Source of the DNA: Chryseobacterium sp. H1D6B
GTDB taxonomy: Bacteria; Bacteroidota; Bacteroidia; Flavobacteriales; Weeksellaceae
Assembly (NCBI RefSeq): GCF_029892445.1
Contig: NZ_JARXVJ010000001.1
Coordinates: 2,480,001-2,544,000 of the forward strand
Length of the DNA: 64,000 nucleotides
Reading direction: 5' to 3'
Shown: in pieces, positions 1-8,032 of the stretch
How positions within the stretch are numbered: position 1 is the first letter of the stretch
Layout: the number at the start of each line of letters is the position of its first letter
Position numbers and translations under genes: made by a program
The notes under the pieces: generated by a model
What the model saw: the letters and a program-made list of their open reading frames with translations, nothing else
Databases searched by the model: none
What the model was told of the DNA's origin: nothing

Positions 1-2
1 GA

Positions 3-671
3 GAAGGCGGTGGCGGAACAACTATCGGAAATATGATGACCGGATTAGGTTTTGAAGCCAATGGAGGCATTAATTATGCCGAAGCAGCTCTTGGTGCTTT
101 AACTTTAAGAGAAGAGTTAATTAATGCTGGGTGGGATACCCCGGAAAATATGTCTGCCAAATTTGGTGATTTGAAAAAATTAATAGATAACGTGCCTTCA
201 CTTAGAGATCTATATAATGTACTTACGAATAATAATGCTACAATGAAGTTTTTAGAATATAATGGTAGTACTCCTGGTCTTGAAGAGGGACATAAAATAT
301 CATTTAATATGTCAAAAATTAAGAATATTTTATCTTTTGGTTATACCATTGGTCATGAAATGTTCCACACCTTTATTGGTGATAATAAATTTGCATACGA
401 TGACGTTGTAAATAAGCGGACAACAATTTCAAGTCAGGGATTTCAGTTTTTTAAAGAATTTGCATCCTATACATGGGAAGTTAATTTAGGGAATAATAGA
501 ATTGGAAATCCGTGGAATTATACTGTTGATAATTATGGACCTAATAGCACCAAGTTACCTCCGGAAAGAAGATATAAACAAAATGTTATTGATTTCATAA
601 ATCCGTATAAATATCAACTAAGTAATATATACTTAAAACTATATCAAAATTCAGTTAAAAATCTTAAATAA
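3..671 (+). CDS. Rhs C-terminal tip with HExxH metallopeptidase-like toxin domain (5' end outside window)
   Basis: The frame is already open at the window edge and begins with the Gly-rich linker (EGGGG) that ends the Rhs core in the other cassettes here, so this is the C-terminal part of a longer Rhs-type protein. The first ATG is at 33. Counted from there, the variable domain has a zinc-protease motif HEMFH at residues 108-112, and a downstream segment FFKEFASYTWE (about 139-149) whose glutamates could supply the third zinc ligand. The domain is clearly related to the tip at 8481-9400 (shared LSFGY..GHEM.H and FF.EF...WE). The last base of its stop is the first base of the next gene, an exported immunity candidate. 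Peptidase activity is inferred from the motif only. Whether the protein is intact depends on sequence left of the window. Confidence 0.75.
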   Translation, partial: EGGGGTTIGNMMTGLGFEANGGINYAEAALGALTLREELINAGWDTPENMSAKFGDLKKLIDNVPSLRDLYNVLTNNNATMKFLEYNGSTPGLEEGHKISFNMSKIKNILSFGYTIGHEMFHTFIGDNKFAYDDVVNKRTTISSQGFQFFKEFASYTWEVNLGNNRIGNPWNYTVDNYGPNSTKLPPERRYKQNVIDFINPYKYQLSNIYLKLYQNSVKNLK

Positions 672-1387
672 TGAAGAAACTACTCAGCCTATTTTTTCTT
701 TTACCATTTTTATATAATGCACAGATTACCATTAATTATACTGCAAAGAAAATCACAAATAGCAGAAAAATTATTTTACATATAAATATCACAAATGAAA
801 GCAATGATAAATATGTTATCCCAATTGATACTACAGGTTTTAGAGTTTATTATCGTGATGAAATTTGTTCCAACTTCTTTTTCGGAGGATCAGACCGTGG
901 ATTAGGCTTAACTTTATTATTTGAAAATAACAAAGAATATATTGATGGACAATCTGGAGGAGGTTATATAAGCGATGAAAGTTTTGAAAAAGATAAAAAA
1001 TATATTGCTCAATCTAAAAATTATAAGAAAAAACTAAATAAATGGAAGGTTAAATATAACATTAAAGCTGACTCAACAGCAGAAAAAAATAAGTATTTTT
1101 TTGAAAATTTGATTTTTTTGAAACCACGCCAAACCCTCGTATTTAAAAGAGAGTTGGATCCTAATCTTTTTAATCAAGATAAAAATTTGATACTTTTTAA
1201 TACATATTATTTACAACCTGAAAAGCAATATATGTTCTCATTATTTCATTGTGTTGATAAGAATTCTTATAACAGTTTAACTGATCAGCAAAAAAGAGAG
1301 TTAACGGGTTATAGATTTTTTACTGGAAATATTGAATCTAAGTGGGTTTCATATAGTTTCACAAAAGAGGAATATTTAGAGAACTAA
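671..1387 (+). CDS. Exported immunity-like protein, first copy
   Basis: Small exported protein of 238 residues with a signal peptide (MKKLLSLFFLLPFLYNAQ) that would be cut before QITI. It starts on the last base of the toxin gene (TAATG overlap), which suggests translational coupling. It is homologous to the next gene (1410-2138) and to 9405-10094. All three share an N-terminal beta-rich segment with an N.TND-YVVP-D motif and a C-terminal YxFFxGxIES motif. Two of the three follow directly an HExxH tip of the same subtype, so an immunity role against that toxin, acting in the periplasm, is the best inference. No named family is recognised. Confidence 0.75.
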   Translation: MKKLLSLFFLLPFLYNAQITINYTAKKITNSRKIILHINITNESNDKYVIPIDTTGFRVYYRDEICSNFFFGGSDRGLGLTLLFENNKEYIDGQSGGGYISDESFEKDKKYIAQSKNYKKKLNKWKVKYNIKADSTAEKNKYFFENLIFLKPRQTLVFKRELDPNLFNQDKNLILFNTYYLQPEKQYMFSLFHCVDKNSYNSLTDQQKRELTGYRFFTGNIESKWVSYSFTKEEYLEN

Positions 1388-1409
1388 AGAAATTTCTAAT
1401 CAATAAAAA

Positions 1410-2138
1410 ATGAAACAAATATTAATAATAATAGCATTATGTTTTTATATCCTTTCTTTTGGACAAATAGAAATTAAAATTATTTCTTTAAAGAAGGAAC
1501 CAAAAGGAGAAAAATTATCTGTCAGCATAACTAACTTAACTAATGATTATTATGTTGTTCCTTTTGATGAGAGTAGTTTTAAAGGATATAATTCTGAAGA
1601 AGTTTGTAATGATCTTAAGACCTTAGATTATCCATATAACTTTTTTGCATTGTCTTTAATATTTAAAGATAAAATGAAAAATGAGCCTGAAAATTCACTT
1701 ACAAGAAGTTTTCATCCACAAGATTTGGATCAAAAAGAAGCAGATAGAGTTCATCTTAAATATCAAAAAAAGAAAGAAAAATTAATAAGTTGGAAGAAAA
1801 AGAATAACTTTCAAACAGATTTAGAAGCAGAAAGAAATTTCTATATTATGAATAATTTACTTTTTTTATCTCCAAAAGAAAAGAAAATTTTAAATCTGGA
1901 AATGGACATTTTTACAATAATGCGAGGGGATACAATGTTTTATGATTATTATAATCTACAAAATGGGAAAGAATACAATTTCAATGTTAAGTTATGTGCT
2001 GATAGAAATATTTATAATTATTTAACAGAAAAGCAAAAGCATTATTTACAAAAGTATAAATTTTTTGAAGGACAATTGGAAAGCAATACACTGCCTTATT
2101 ATTTTAGCTATTACAACTCCAAAGTTAAGGGACTTTAA
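1410..2138 (+). CDS. Exported immunity-like protein, second copy
   Basis: A 242-residue paralogue of the preceding gene, 22 bases downstream. It has a signal peptide (MKQILIIIALCFYILSFGQ), the NLTNDYYVVPFD motif near residues 42-53 and the C-terminal KFFEGQLES motif. The two copies are diverged, so this is not a recent duplication; they may protect against different variants of the upstream metallopeptidase-like tip. A strong hairpin terminator follows at 2181, closing the toxin-immunity-immunity unit. Function is inferred from position and paralogy. Confidence 0.7.
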   Translation: MKQILIIIALCFYILSFGQIEIKIISLKKEPKGEKLSVSITNLTNDYYVVPFDESSFKGYNSEEVCNDLKTLDYPYNFFALSLIFKDKMKNEPENSLTRSFHPQDLDQKEADRVHLKYQKKKEKLISWKKKNNFQTDLEAERNFYIMNNLLFLSPKEKKILNLEMDIFTIMRGDTMFYDYYNLQNGKEYNFNVKLCADRNIYNYLTEKQKHYLQKYKFFEGQLESNTLPYYFSYYNSKVKGL

Positions 2139-2180
2139 GAGTAATAGAGGGAGCCAAAACAATAAATAAGTAAAATTAAA

Positions 2181-2210
2181 AATAAGAGCAGTATCATGCT
2201 CTTATTTTTA
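2181..2210 (+). terminator. Intrinsic terminator after first toxin/immunity unit
   Basis: Perfect 10-bp inverted repeat (AATAAGAGCA / TGCTCTTATT) with a six-base loop, followed by T-rich sequence. It lies 42 bases after the stop of the second immunity-like gene. Confidence 0.8.
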
Positions 2211-2308
2211 TTAGCAGAAAATATAATTGAAAATTGAAAAGAATTTGTAAGTCTGCGAAAATATTTCCAATATCGTGGTTGTCATTTTTTGACAGACATG
2301 TTGAAGGT

Positions 2309-3331
2309 GACAATGGATTAGGCGGTAATACAGCCTACAAATATCAGTACAACAGCAAGGAACTTCAGGAAGAATCGGGAATGTATAACTACGGCTGGAG
2401 ACAGTATATGCCTGAGCTGGGTAGATGGGGGTGTCATAGATCCTCTTGCCGAAAACATGAGACGATTTTCGCCGTATAACTATGGAAATAACAATCCTGT
2501 TTTCAATATTGATCCAGACGGAATGCTCAGCCACGCATTCATAAGCCAGATTAACAGCTCTCCCGGGGGTACTACATGGACAAACACAGGAGAGGGATTT
2601 ACCAACAACTGGGGCGGTTCTATGGGATACAGCGGACTTGCTTTTAACTTTAGGAAATATACTTCAAGTTCTCTGGGAAGTATGTTTGGAGAAGGAGGCG
2701 GGGGTGGTTCGGGAGGTGATGACAGCTCTCTAAGTCTGTGGATGCAGTCGAGTTTAAATGATAGCGGAGCTAACTTTTCGCAATTTAATTTTACGCAGTT
2801 TGGAGCTGGTAAAGAAATAGGTCCAGGAGATGGATTAAGTCTTTCACTTTCTCTTTTAGGTATAAATCCTCAAGGTGTAGCCAATATTTATTCCTTTGCT
2901 GCAATAGCTTCTGCATTTGTTCCTAAAGATGCTTGGATTGCAGTAGCAAATGAAAATACAATGAATGGTCAAAAGGTTACATTAAGTTTAATGTGGGTAA
3001 AGATGGACTTTTTATAGATCCAGCAGATTCACGTATAAGAATAAAAGGAATAACAAATCCTGTTAACGGAAAGATAATATTGGCACCAGGTCTTTTGAAT
3101 GGAGTAAGAACGAATTATGGATTAGGTAATGTAATAATACATGAAGTTGATCATTTTAAAAATTGGAAAAATGGTATACTTCAAGGTAACCATCCGTTAA
3201 TTCAAGATTTGAATGAAGTTTCTGCCTATAGGACTGCAGGAAAATGGACAGGAAGGCCAGATCCAGGAATAAATGATTATTTAAACTCAATAGGAAATTA
3301 TATGTTAAATCTTATAAATATAATAAAATGA
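2309..3331 (+). pseudogene. Displaced Rhs tip with second HExxH-type toxin domain, broken by two frameshifts
   Basis: Homology to the Rhs core starts abruptly at about 2309 (DNGLGGNTAYKYQYNSKELQ) with no start codon. The frame breaks at a G5 run (2427-2431): removing one G gives the expected GRWGVIDPLAENM core ending. The second segment (ATG at 2457, stop at 3017) holds the rest of the core (NIDPDGM), a Gly-rich linker and the start of the toxin domain. It breaks again at a three-T run near 2987-2989; one added T would join it to the segment at 2993-3331 (...NVGKDGLFIDP). That last segment contains HEVDH (HExxH) and a later NEVSAY that may give a third zinc ligand. The core ending (IDPLAENMRRFSPY) differs from that of the other cassettes. 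The stop overlaps the start of the next gene by ATGA. Sequencing error at homopolymers is an alternative to true decay. Confidence 0.7.
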
Positions 3332-3849
3332 AAAAAATAACACTAATAATGACATGCTTTATCTGTACTTTTTGTTCTACACAGATGAAGCTGAATAAAA
3401 GTGAGCAGATTGATATTCTTATAAAAACACCTCTAAAACTAATAGGAGATAAACCTGTAATTTATACTATAAAAAATAATACTAACAATACATACATTAT
3501 TGATCCATATGGTTTTGTAGGTAATTCATATTGGATACTAAATAATGAAAAATTAAATCCTATAAATTCTTCAAGAGGATATTATTCTCGCGAAAATGAA
3601 GATTGTAAAAATGATTTAATCATATTAGAACCCAAACAGAAAATTGATACAACTCTAAGTCTAAATTATATGGAAAGATATATATATGATTTTTCTAAAA
3701 CTGGTAAATATATTAGACATGTTGAATCAAAACATAGCAGACAAAATGGTATGCCATTAAGTTGTAAGCAATATATTAATGAGCTAGAAAAAAAAGGATA
3801 TCATTTATTAGATGATAGTATTAAAGCTGAAATACCTTTTGTAAAATAA
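3328..3849 (+). CDS. Exported or lipoprotein immunity-like protein
   Basis: A 173-residue protein overlapping the upstream toxin segment by ATGA. The N terminus (MKKITLIMTCFICTFCSTQ) is a hydrophobic signal with cysteines that could act as a lipobox. A segment NNTNNTYIIDPYGF around residues 49-62 resembles the N.TND-YVVP-D motif of the exported immunity-like proteins at 671, 1410 and 9405, although overall similarity is weak. It probably protects against the HEVDH-containing tip next to it. The toxin gene is broken but this gene is intact, so it may be kept as an orphan immunity gene. A hairpin terminator follows at 3913. Confidence 0.65.
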   Translation: MKKITLIMTCFICTFCSTQMKLNKSEQIDILIKTPLKLIGDKPVIYTIKNNTNNTYIIDPYGFVGNSYWILNNEKLNPINSSRGYYSRENEDCKNDLIILEPKQKIDTTLSLNYMERYIYDFSKTGKYIRHVESKHSRQNGMPLSCKQYINELEKKGYHLLDDSIKAEIPFVK

Positions 3850-3881
3850 AGAATATAAATTATTCTCCTCACATGCTGGCG

Positions 3882-3950
3882 CGAACGTTTCGTTCGTGTC
3901 TGGAAGAACAATCAGAGCCACTTTGTATAGAGTGGTTCTGACTGTTTTGT
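3882..3950 (+). terminator. Cassette-joint repeat with hairpins, copy 1
   Basis: Two hairpins: CGAACG-TTT-CGTTCG (3882-3896) and CAGAGCCACT / AGTGGTTCTG (3913-3940, one G-T pair). Related copies occur at 6769, 10734 and 11290, each just before renewed Rhs homology, so it both ends the previous unit and marks a cassette boundary. Confidence 0.7.
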
Positions 3951-3953
3951 TAA

Positions 3954-5156
3954 AATAATAAATATATTTACAGCTATAGGGATCATTTAGGAAATACACG
4001 TTTAAGTTATTTTAACAATGGTTCAGGAGCTGCGGTCATTGAAGAAAATAACTATTATCCCTTCGGTTTAAAGCATGATGCTTACAACGGGTTAGGCGGG
4101 AATACAGCTTTTAAATATCAGTACAACAGCAAAGAACTGCAGGAAGAATCCGGAATGTATGACTACGGCTGGAGACAGTATATGCCTGAGCTGGGAAGAT
4201 GGAACGGCATAGATCAGCTTGCTGAAGACTATCTTTCTACGAGCCCTTATGCCTATGTAGCTAATAATCCCGTATCTTATGCGGACATAGATGGAAGATG
4301 GTTTAACCAAGACGGAAGCATAAACACGTCGGGATATACGCCAGGATTTACAAGTGGAAAAGCTATGTTATCACAATTCTTGGGACAGCGTCCTGGAGAA
4401 GGCGGTGGTGGCGGAACAAAGTTAAGTTCATCTCTTATGGATAAAATAGTTGGATTGGGAGGTGAGTGGTTCAATACAGGATATGGGTTTGATAGTAACG
4501 ATTATATAAGTTTAGGATATGATGGTAGTTATCGGAGTCTTAATACTAAATTGGATGGCTACATTAATATCCCAGAAATAATTTTAAAAGGAAGCAGCTC
4601 TGGCTGGGGAAGCCAGATACAAAATAATTTTAATTCTTATATGTATAATAGAAATGGGGATAATGGAGTTTACGGTGCTATCGGAAAATTTACTTCTTAT
4701 ATAGCAAATTCAATAAGAAGTACTAATGAAACATTTTATAGTTTTTTAGGTGGTAAAAATGATCCAGACCCTTATACTTTAGATAAGCTTAGAGGCAGGG
4801 ATAAAATTGAAGCTAATGATATGTTTGAAATTATATTTATGTTTTATGGTAGAAATACGAAACTTAGTGGTGGTAGTACAGGTTTTCAAGAAGCTCTTGT
4901 CCAGTTTGGTCTTGATGTAGAAGGTATTGGAAATCCTGTTGGAGTTTTATCGGGATCAAACCCTGCAAAATCAGCTGACACAGCTGATATTTGGACTACA
5001 CAGGGTTATGGGCTTAATCGTAATAAGGATGGTACACCTTATGGTGTAAAACTAAAAAATATAAGAGCTTTTGGTTTACCAGTACGTAAGCGAGACTCCA
5101 TGATGAAAGTTAGTGTTGATTCTACGAATTATTGGAATAAACAATTAAGAAAATAG
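3954..5156 (+). CDS. Displaced Rhs C-terminal tip with unrecognised toxin domain (no start codon in the core part)
   Basis: The frame is open from just after a TAA at 3951 and encodes a standard Rhs core ending (DHLGNTRLSYF, YYPFGLKH, MPELGRWNGIDQLAE, NNPVSYADIDGRW), then GQRPGEGGGGG, then a variable domain of about 240 residues. No start codon precedes the internal ATG at 4155, so the tip is probably not translated from its own start and is best seen as a displaced C-terminal module. The variable domain (from about 4415) has no motif I recognise. It is rich in Gly, Asn and Ser and ends in a basic segment (LPVRKRDSM). Two related lipoproteins follow, which suggests a target outside the cytoplasm. 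Confidence 0.7.
   Translation, partial: NNKYIYSYRDHLGNTRLSYFNNGSGAAVIEENNYYPFGLKHDAYNGLGGNTAFKYQYNSKELQEESGMYDYGWRQYMPELGRWNGIDQLAEDYLSTSPYAYVANNPVSYADIDGRWFNQDGSINTSGYTPGFTSGKAMLSQFLGQRPGEGGGGGTKLSSSLMDKIVGLGGEWFNTGYGFDSNDYISLGYDGSYRSLNTKLDGYINIPEIILKGSSSGWGSQIQNNFNSYMYNRNGDNGVYGAIGKFTSYIANSIRSTNETFYSFLGGKNDPDPYTLDKLRGRDKIEANDMFEIIFMFYGRNTKLSGGSTGFQEALVQFGLDVEGIGNPVGVLSGSNPAKSADTADIWTTQGYGLNRNKDGTPYGVKLKNIRAFGLPVRKRDSMMKVSVDSTNYWNKQLRK
3957..4414 (+). repeat. Long direct repeat of Rhs core end, copy 1
   Basis: This 458-base block encodes the end of the Rhs core from KYIYSYRDHLGNTRLSYF through YAYVANNPVSYADIDG to the Gly-rich linker. It is almost identical to 6863-7320, at an exact offset of 2906 bases. 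Partial copies occur at 2309, 8520, 10789 and 11340. Sequence similarity ends at the Gly-rich linker, where the toxin domains diverge. Confidence 0.8.
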
Positions 5157-5159
5157 ATT

Positions 5160-5642
5160 ATGAAATATATTATTTTATTATGTAGTTTTTTTATCTTCTT
5201 GGGATGTAAAAAGGAGAGAGTTGAAAAGATATATTATCCAAATGGAAAACTCAATTACACTTTAGATCAAAGAGCAGATACTACTAAAATTACATTTTTT
5301 GATAAAAATGAAAATTTAGCAATGCATTTGAATTTTTATAGAGATCATTTTGTAGGTAATATTTCTTACAGTAAAAATCCCAATCTTCCGTTCAAAGACT
5401 CTATAGTAGTTGACAGTATAAGAGGACCGTATTTTTATGGAACAGAATATATTTTTTTTACAAAAAGTGCTAAGCTAATGGGAGCTTACAGGTATAAGAG
5501 AAATTCAAATTTTTGGAAATCATTACGGAGCATGCAGCCATTTGGAATTCATTATACTTATGATATGAATGGCAATATTATTGGGAAGGATGATTATATG
5601 ATTATAAATGATACTGTATATAAAACAAAAATTACGCTTTAA
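5160..5642 (+). CDS. Lipoprotein, immunity candidate, first copy
   Basis: A 160-residue predicted lipoprotein: signal MKYIILLCSFFIFLGC with lipobox FLGC at residues 13-16. The start is three bases after the toxin stop. It is related to the next gene through a shared YFYGTE segment followed by a YR-(F/Y)-(R/K)-(R/K) segment. The early YYPNGKLNY resembles MORN-like text of toxin-antitoxin lipoproteins, but I make no family call. Position directly behind the tip and duplication suggest an immunity role at the membrane or in the periplasm. Confidence 0.65.
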   Translation: MKYIILLCSFFIFLGCKKERVEKIYYPNGKLNYTLDQRADTTKITFFDKNENLAMHLNFYRDHFVGNISYSKNPNLPFKDSIVVDSIRGPYFYGTEYIFFTKSAKLMGAYRYKRNSNFWKSLRSMQPFGIHYTYDMNGNIIGKDDYMIINDTVYKTKITL

Positions 5643-5643
5643 A

Positions 5644-6093
5644 ATGAATAGTCAAGTACGTTTTTTCTCACTAATATTTTCTCTTTTTTTAATGAAATCG
5701 TGTGCAAAAAAAGAAAATTTGTCATATAATATTTATGATAAAAATGGTTTCATTAAAGCAGATGGACAGTTTAAAAGAGACCAATTTGTAGATACTATTT
5801 ACGTTTATAAAGAAAAAGACAACGATATTTATAATGATCATTTTGATACTTTTATAATAATAGATAGTTCAAAGGATAATTATTTTTACGGGACTGAAAT
5901 AGTGGAAGAAAAAAATACTCACAAACTTTTTTCTAAAGGAATTTACAGGTTTAGAAAATCTTCTGACCCAAAAGAATGTTATAAAAGTAGATTAAAGACT
6001 GGATATTTTGAGTTTCATAATATTGATGGTAGTTTAAATTCAAAAAAACTATATCAAATAAGAGGAGATTCTTCTTATATTGTTGAAAACTAA
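5644..6093 (+). CDS. Lipoprotein, immunity candidate, second copy
   Basis: A 149-residue predicted lipoprotein starting at ATG 5644, one base after the previous stop. An upstream ATG at 5608 inside the previous gene would spoil the signal peptide. Signal MNSQVRFFSLIFSLFLMKSC with Cys at residue 20. It shares the YFYGTE and IYRFRK segments with the first copy. Probably the second immunity protein of the same cassette or a variant acquired by duplication. Confidence 0.65.
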   Translation: MNSQVRFFSLIFSLFLMKSCAKKENLSYNIYDKNGFIKADGQFKRDQFVDTIYVYKEKDNDIYNDHFDTFIIIDSSKDNYFYGTEIVEEKNTHKLFSKGIYRFRKSSDPKECYKSRLKTGYFEFHNIDGSLNSKKLYQIRGDSSYIVEN

Positions 6094-6161
6094 AATAATA
6101 AAGTAGAATTAATCATTTGCAACATGAAAGACATTCTACAAAAATATAGACAAGATAATAT

Positions 6162-6461
6162 ATGGAAAATAAGATAAAAATTACAAAGGATGATTTAAAA
6201 AATATTCTCTTTGCATTGATTAATAAATTAGAAAATTTAGATGATAATTCCTTTTCATTAAATAAAGATCTATATTGGAATATTCCTGATGAAGAATTAT
6301 ATAATGTCTATGAAGAACCTAAAGAAATTACTATTGGAAGTATAAAAGAAGACTGGGATTTTTTACAGCAAATATCACACGGAAAAAGAGAAGTTATTGG
6401 TTATGATTTTAATAAAACGTCAAGTATTTTAAAGCTGATAGGATATATAGGTTTAAAATAA
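6162..6461 (+). CDS. Small cytoplasmic protein, orphan immunity candidate
   Basis: A 99-residue acidic protein without signal peptide or membrane helix. It begins MENKIKITKDDLKNI and has a WNIPDEELYNVYEEPKEITIG segment, a pattern I associate with small proteins found near polymorphic toxins in Flavobacteriia, but I cannot name the family. No toxin gene adjoins it; it sits between the lipoprotein pair and another small gene, so it is most likely an immunity gene whose toxin has been lost. Confidence 0.55.
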   Translation: MENKIKITKDDLKNILFALINKLENLDDNSFSLNKDLYWNIPDEELYNVYEEPKEITIGSIKEDWDFLQQISHGKREVIGYDFNKTSSILKLIGYIGLK

Positions 6462-6470
6462 ATTCAATTT

Positions 6471-6725
6471 ATGAAAAGTAACATTAGAATAGAAGAAGTT
6501 GGTGAGATTAATTCAGATTATCCCTATTTAGAAGTTTTTTTGAATGATGAGTCATCACCATTTTTAGAAGTATCCATAATTAATAAAGAATTATCATTTA
6601 AGATCTATTCTGTCAAAAAAGATATTAATTTGACTAATAAAGAATGGGAATATATTAATAAAACAGCTAGTGAGTTTCTACCGCGTGCTTTAAAAAACGA
6701 AGATGATTATCTTAACTGGATATAA
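6471..6725 (+). CDS. Small cytoplasmic protein, orphan immunity candidate
   Basis: An 84-residue protein starting nine bases after the previous stop. No signal or membrane segment. Composition is acidic and rich in Ile, Glu and Asn. No family recognised. Its place between immunity-like genes and a cassette-joint terminator suggests a small immunity protein, but this rests on context only. Confidence 0.5.
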   Translation: MKSNIRIEEVGEINSDYPYLEVFLNDESSPFLEVSIINKELSFKIYSVKKDINLTNKEWEYINKTASEFLPRALKNEDDYLNWI

Positions 6726-6768
6726 AGGTTATGGATCACGTTCCAGAATAGTCCTACCAGACTAGTTT

Positions 6769-6830
6769 GAGCGTTTCGCTCGTGTCTGTAAGAATAAACA
6801 GAGCCACTCTACACGGGGTGGCTTTGTTGT
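6769..6830 (+). terminator. Cassette-joint repeat with hairpins, copy 2
   Basis: GAGCG-TTT-CGCTC (6769-6781) followed by a hairpin with AGCCAC / GTGGCT (6802-6823). It is a diverged copy of the joint repeat at 3882 and precedes a new Rhs core block. Confidence 0.65.
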
Positions 6831-6847
6831 TATAGTTTCAGTACTAA

Positions 6848-7495
6848 AACAATTTTAGAAATAATAAGTATATTTACACTTATTCGGACCATTTAGGAAA
6901 TACATGTTTAAGTTATTTTAACAATGGTTCGGGAGCAGCGGTCATTCAAGAGAATAATTATTATCCCTTCGGTTTAAAGCACGATGCGTACAACGGATTA
7001 GGCGGTAATACAGCTTACAAATATCAGTACAACAGCAAGGAACTGCAGGAAGAATCTGGAATGTATGACTACGGCTGGAGACAGTATATGCCTGAGTTGG
7101 GAAGATGGAACGGCATAGATCAGCTTGCTGAAAAATATCTTTCGACAAGCTCCTATGCCTACGTAGCTAATAACCCTGTATCTTATGCCGACATAGATGG
7201 AAGATGGTTTAACCAAGACGGAAGCATAAACACGTCGGGATATACGCCAGGATTTACAAGTGGAAAAGCTATGTTATCACAATTCTTGGGACAACGCCCG
7301 GGAGAAGGCGGTGGAGGTGGTTATACCTTTACCGGAAATGCAGCTGCCTCTATGTTCGATTATTTTGCAAAAGGAGGAAGTGTAAGCGGAATGTCTTTTA
7401 CCAATGGAGAGGCAAGATGGTGGACAGGAGGAACTGCAACCCAAACCTCGTACAGAATCGGTGACGAAATGCGTAATGTTGATGGTGATTTGTGA
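6848..7495 (+). CDS. Displaced Rhs tip, core and start of toxin domain, ended by in-frame TGA
   Basis: Open from after a TAA at 6845, with Rhs core text (TYSDHLGNT, YYPFGLKH, GWRQYMPELGRWNGIDQLAEKYL) and the GQRPGEGGGGG linker. The first ATG is internal, at 7061. About 60 residues of variable domain follow before TGA at 7493-7495. The next segment (7499-8032) is in the same frame and only three bases on, so the two are most simply one reading frame split by a nonsense change (TGG to TGA would restore it). As with 3954-5156, there is no start codon in front of the core. Confidence 0.65.
   Translation, partial: NNFRNNKYIYTYSDHLGNTCLSYFNNGSGAAVIQENNYYPFGLKHDAYNGLGGNTAYKYQYNSKELQEESGMYDYGWRQYMPELGRWNGIDQLAEKYLSTSSYAYVANNPVSYADIDGRWFNQDGSINTSGYTPGFTSGKAMLSQFLGQRPGEGGGGGYTFTGNAAASMFDYFAKGGSVSGMSFTNGEARWWTGGTATQTSYRIGDEMRNVDGDL
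6863..7320 (+). repeat. Long direct repeat of Rhs core end, copy 2
   Basis: Near-identical to 3957-4414 and of the same length, with a few base changes. It encodes the Rhs core end up to the Gly-rich linker and is long enough to serve as a homologous recombination arm between cassettes. Confidence 0.8.
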
Positions 7496-7498
7496 ATT

Positions 7499-8032
7499 AT
7501 GCACAGAGCGAGGATAGAATCTAATGATATAGATTGGCATGAAACTTCCCAAGCGCTAAAAAAATGGTCTGGTTATGCTTTTTCTGCTAATAAATTTATT
7601 TTTCAGCCTGCTGCTGATAGAGCGGCTTTGTATGGAGCTTTAAGAAGCTACTCTACGACAAATTTAGTTTTTGAGAAAGCATTACCTAAAATATTGGGCT
7701 CTCAAAAAATATATATACCAATAATGGAAATAAGTGCGATAAGTGCACAAAGATTGGCTGCGGGAACCAAAATAGCAGGAAAGGTTTTAGGAGGTGTAGG
7801 AATTGCTTTAGGAGCTTATGATATTATTGAAAATGGTTTTACGACCTCAAATACATTGGATACAGCAATGTCTGCCTTGGCATTAACCCCAGGTGGAGTT
7901 ACTCAAGGAATAGCTGGAGCATACTTTCTTGCTAATGGAATTACCATGTTGGTTACTGGCAAAGATATAGGACAGCATCTTGATGCAAATGGATACAATT
8001 TAGGACAATACATAAATAACATTGGAAAATGA
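7499..8032 (+). CDS. Membrane-active-looking toxin domain, C-terminal part of the displaced Rhs tip
   Basis: This 177-residue segment continues in frame the tip that stops at 7495. An ATG lies directly after the stop, so it could also be translated on its own. Residues about 75-120 and 135-155 are hydrophobic and Gly/Ala-rich (KVLGGVGIALGAYDII; GIAGAYFLANGITML), as in pore-forming or membrane-inserting toxins. No catalytic motif is seen. The stop overlaps the start of the next gene by ATGA, and that gene encodes a membrane protein, which fits a toxin acting on the inner membrane. Toxicity is inferred. Confidence 0.6.
   Translation: MHRARIESNDIDWHETSQALKKWSGYAFSANKFIFQPAADRAALYGALRSYSTTNLVFEKALPKILGSQKIYIPIMEISAISAQRLAAGTKIAGKVLGGVGIALGAYDIIENGFTTSNTLDTAMSALALTPGGVTQGIAGAYFLANGITMLVTGKDIGQHLDANGYNLGQYINNIGK

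Noticed and set aside
2211..2534. Minus-strand open frame opposite the Rhs core (also 4092-4310 and 6998-7216)
   Set aside because: These recur wherever the Rhs core repeat occurs because they are its reverse frame; they show no independent features.
7493..7495. TGA read as tryptophan (altered genetic code)
   Set aside because: Many intact genes in the window end at TGA or use TGG for Trp as normal; a single nonsense change or an independent start is simpler.
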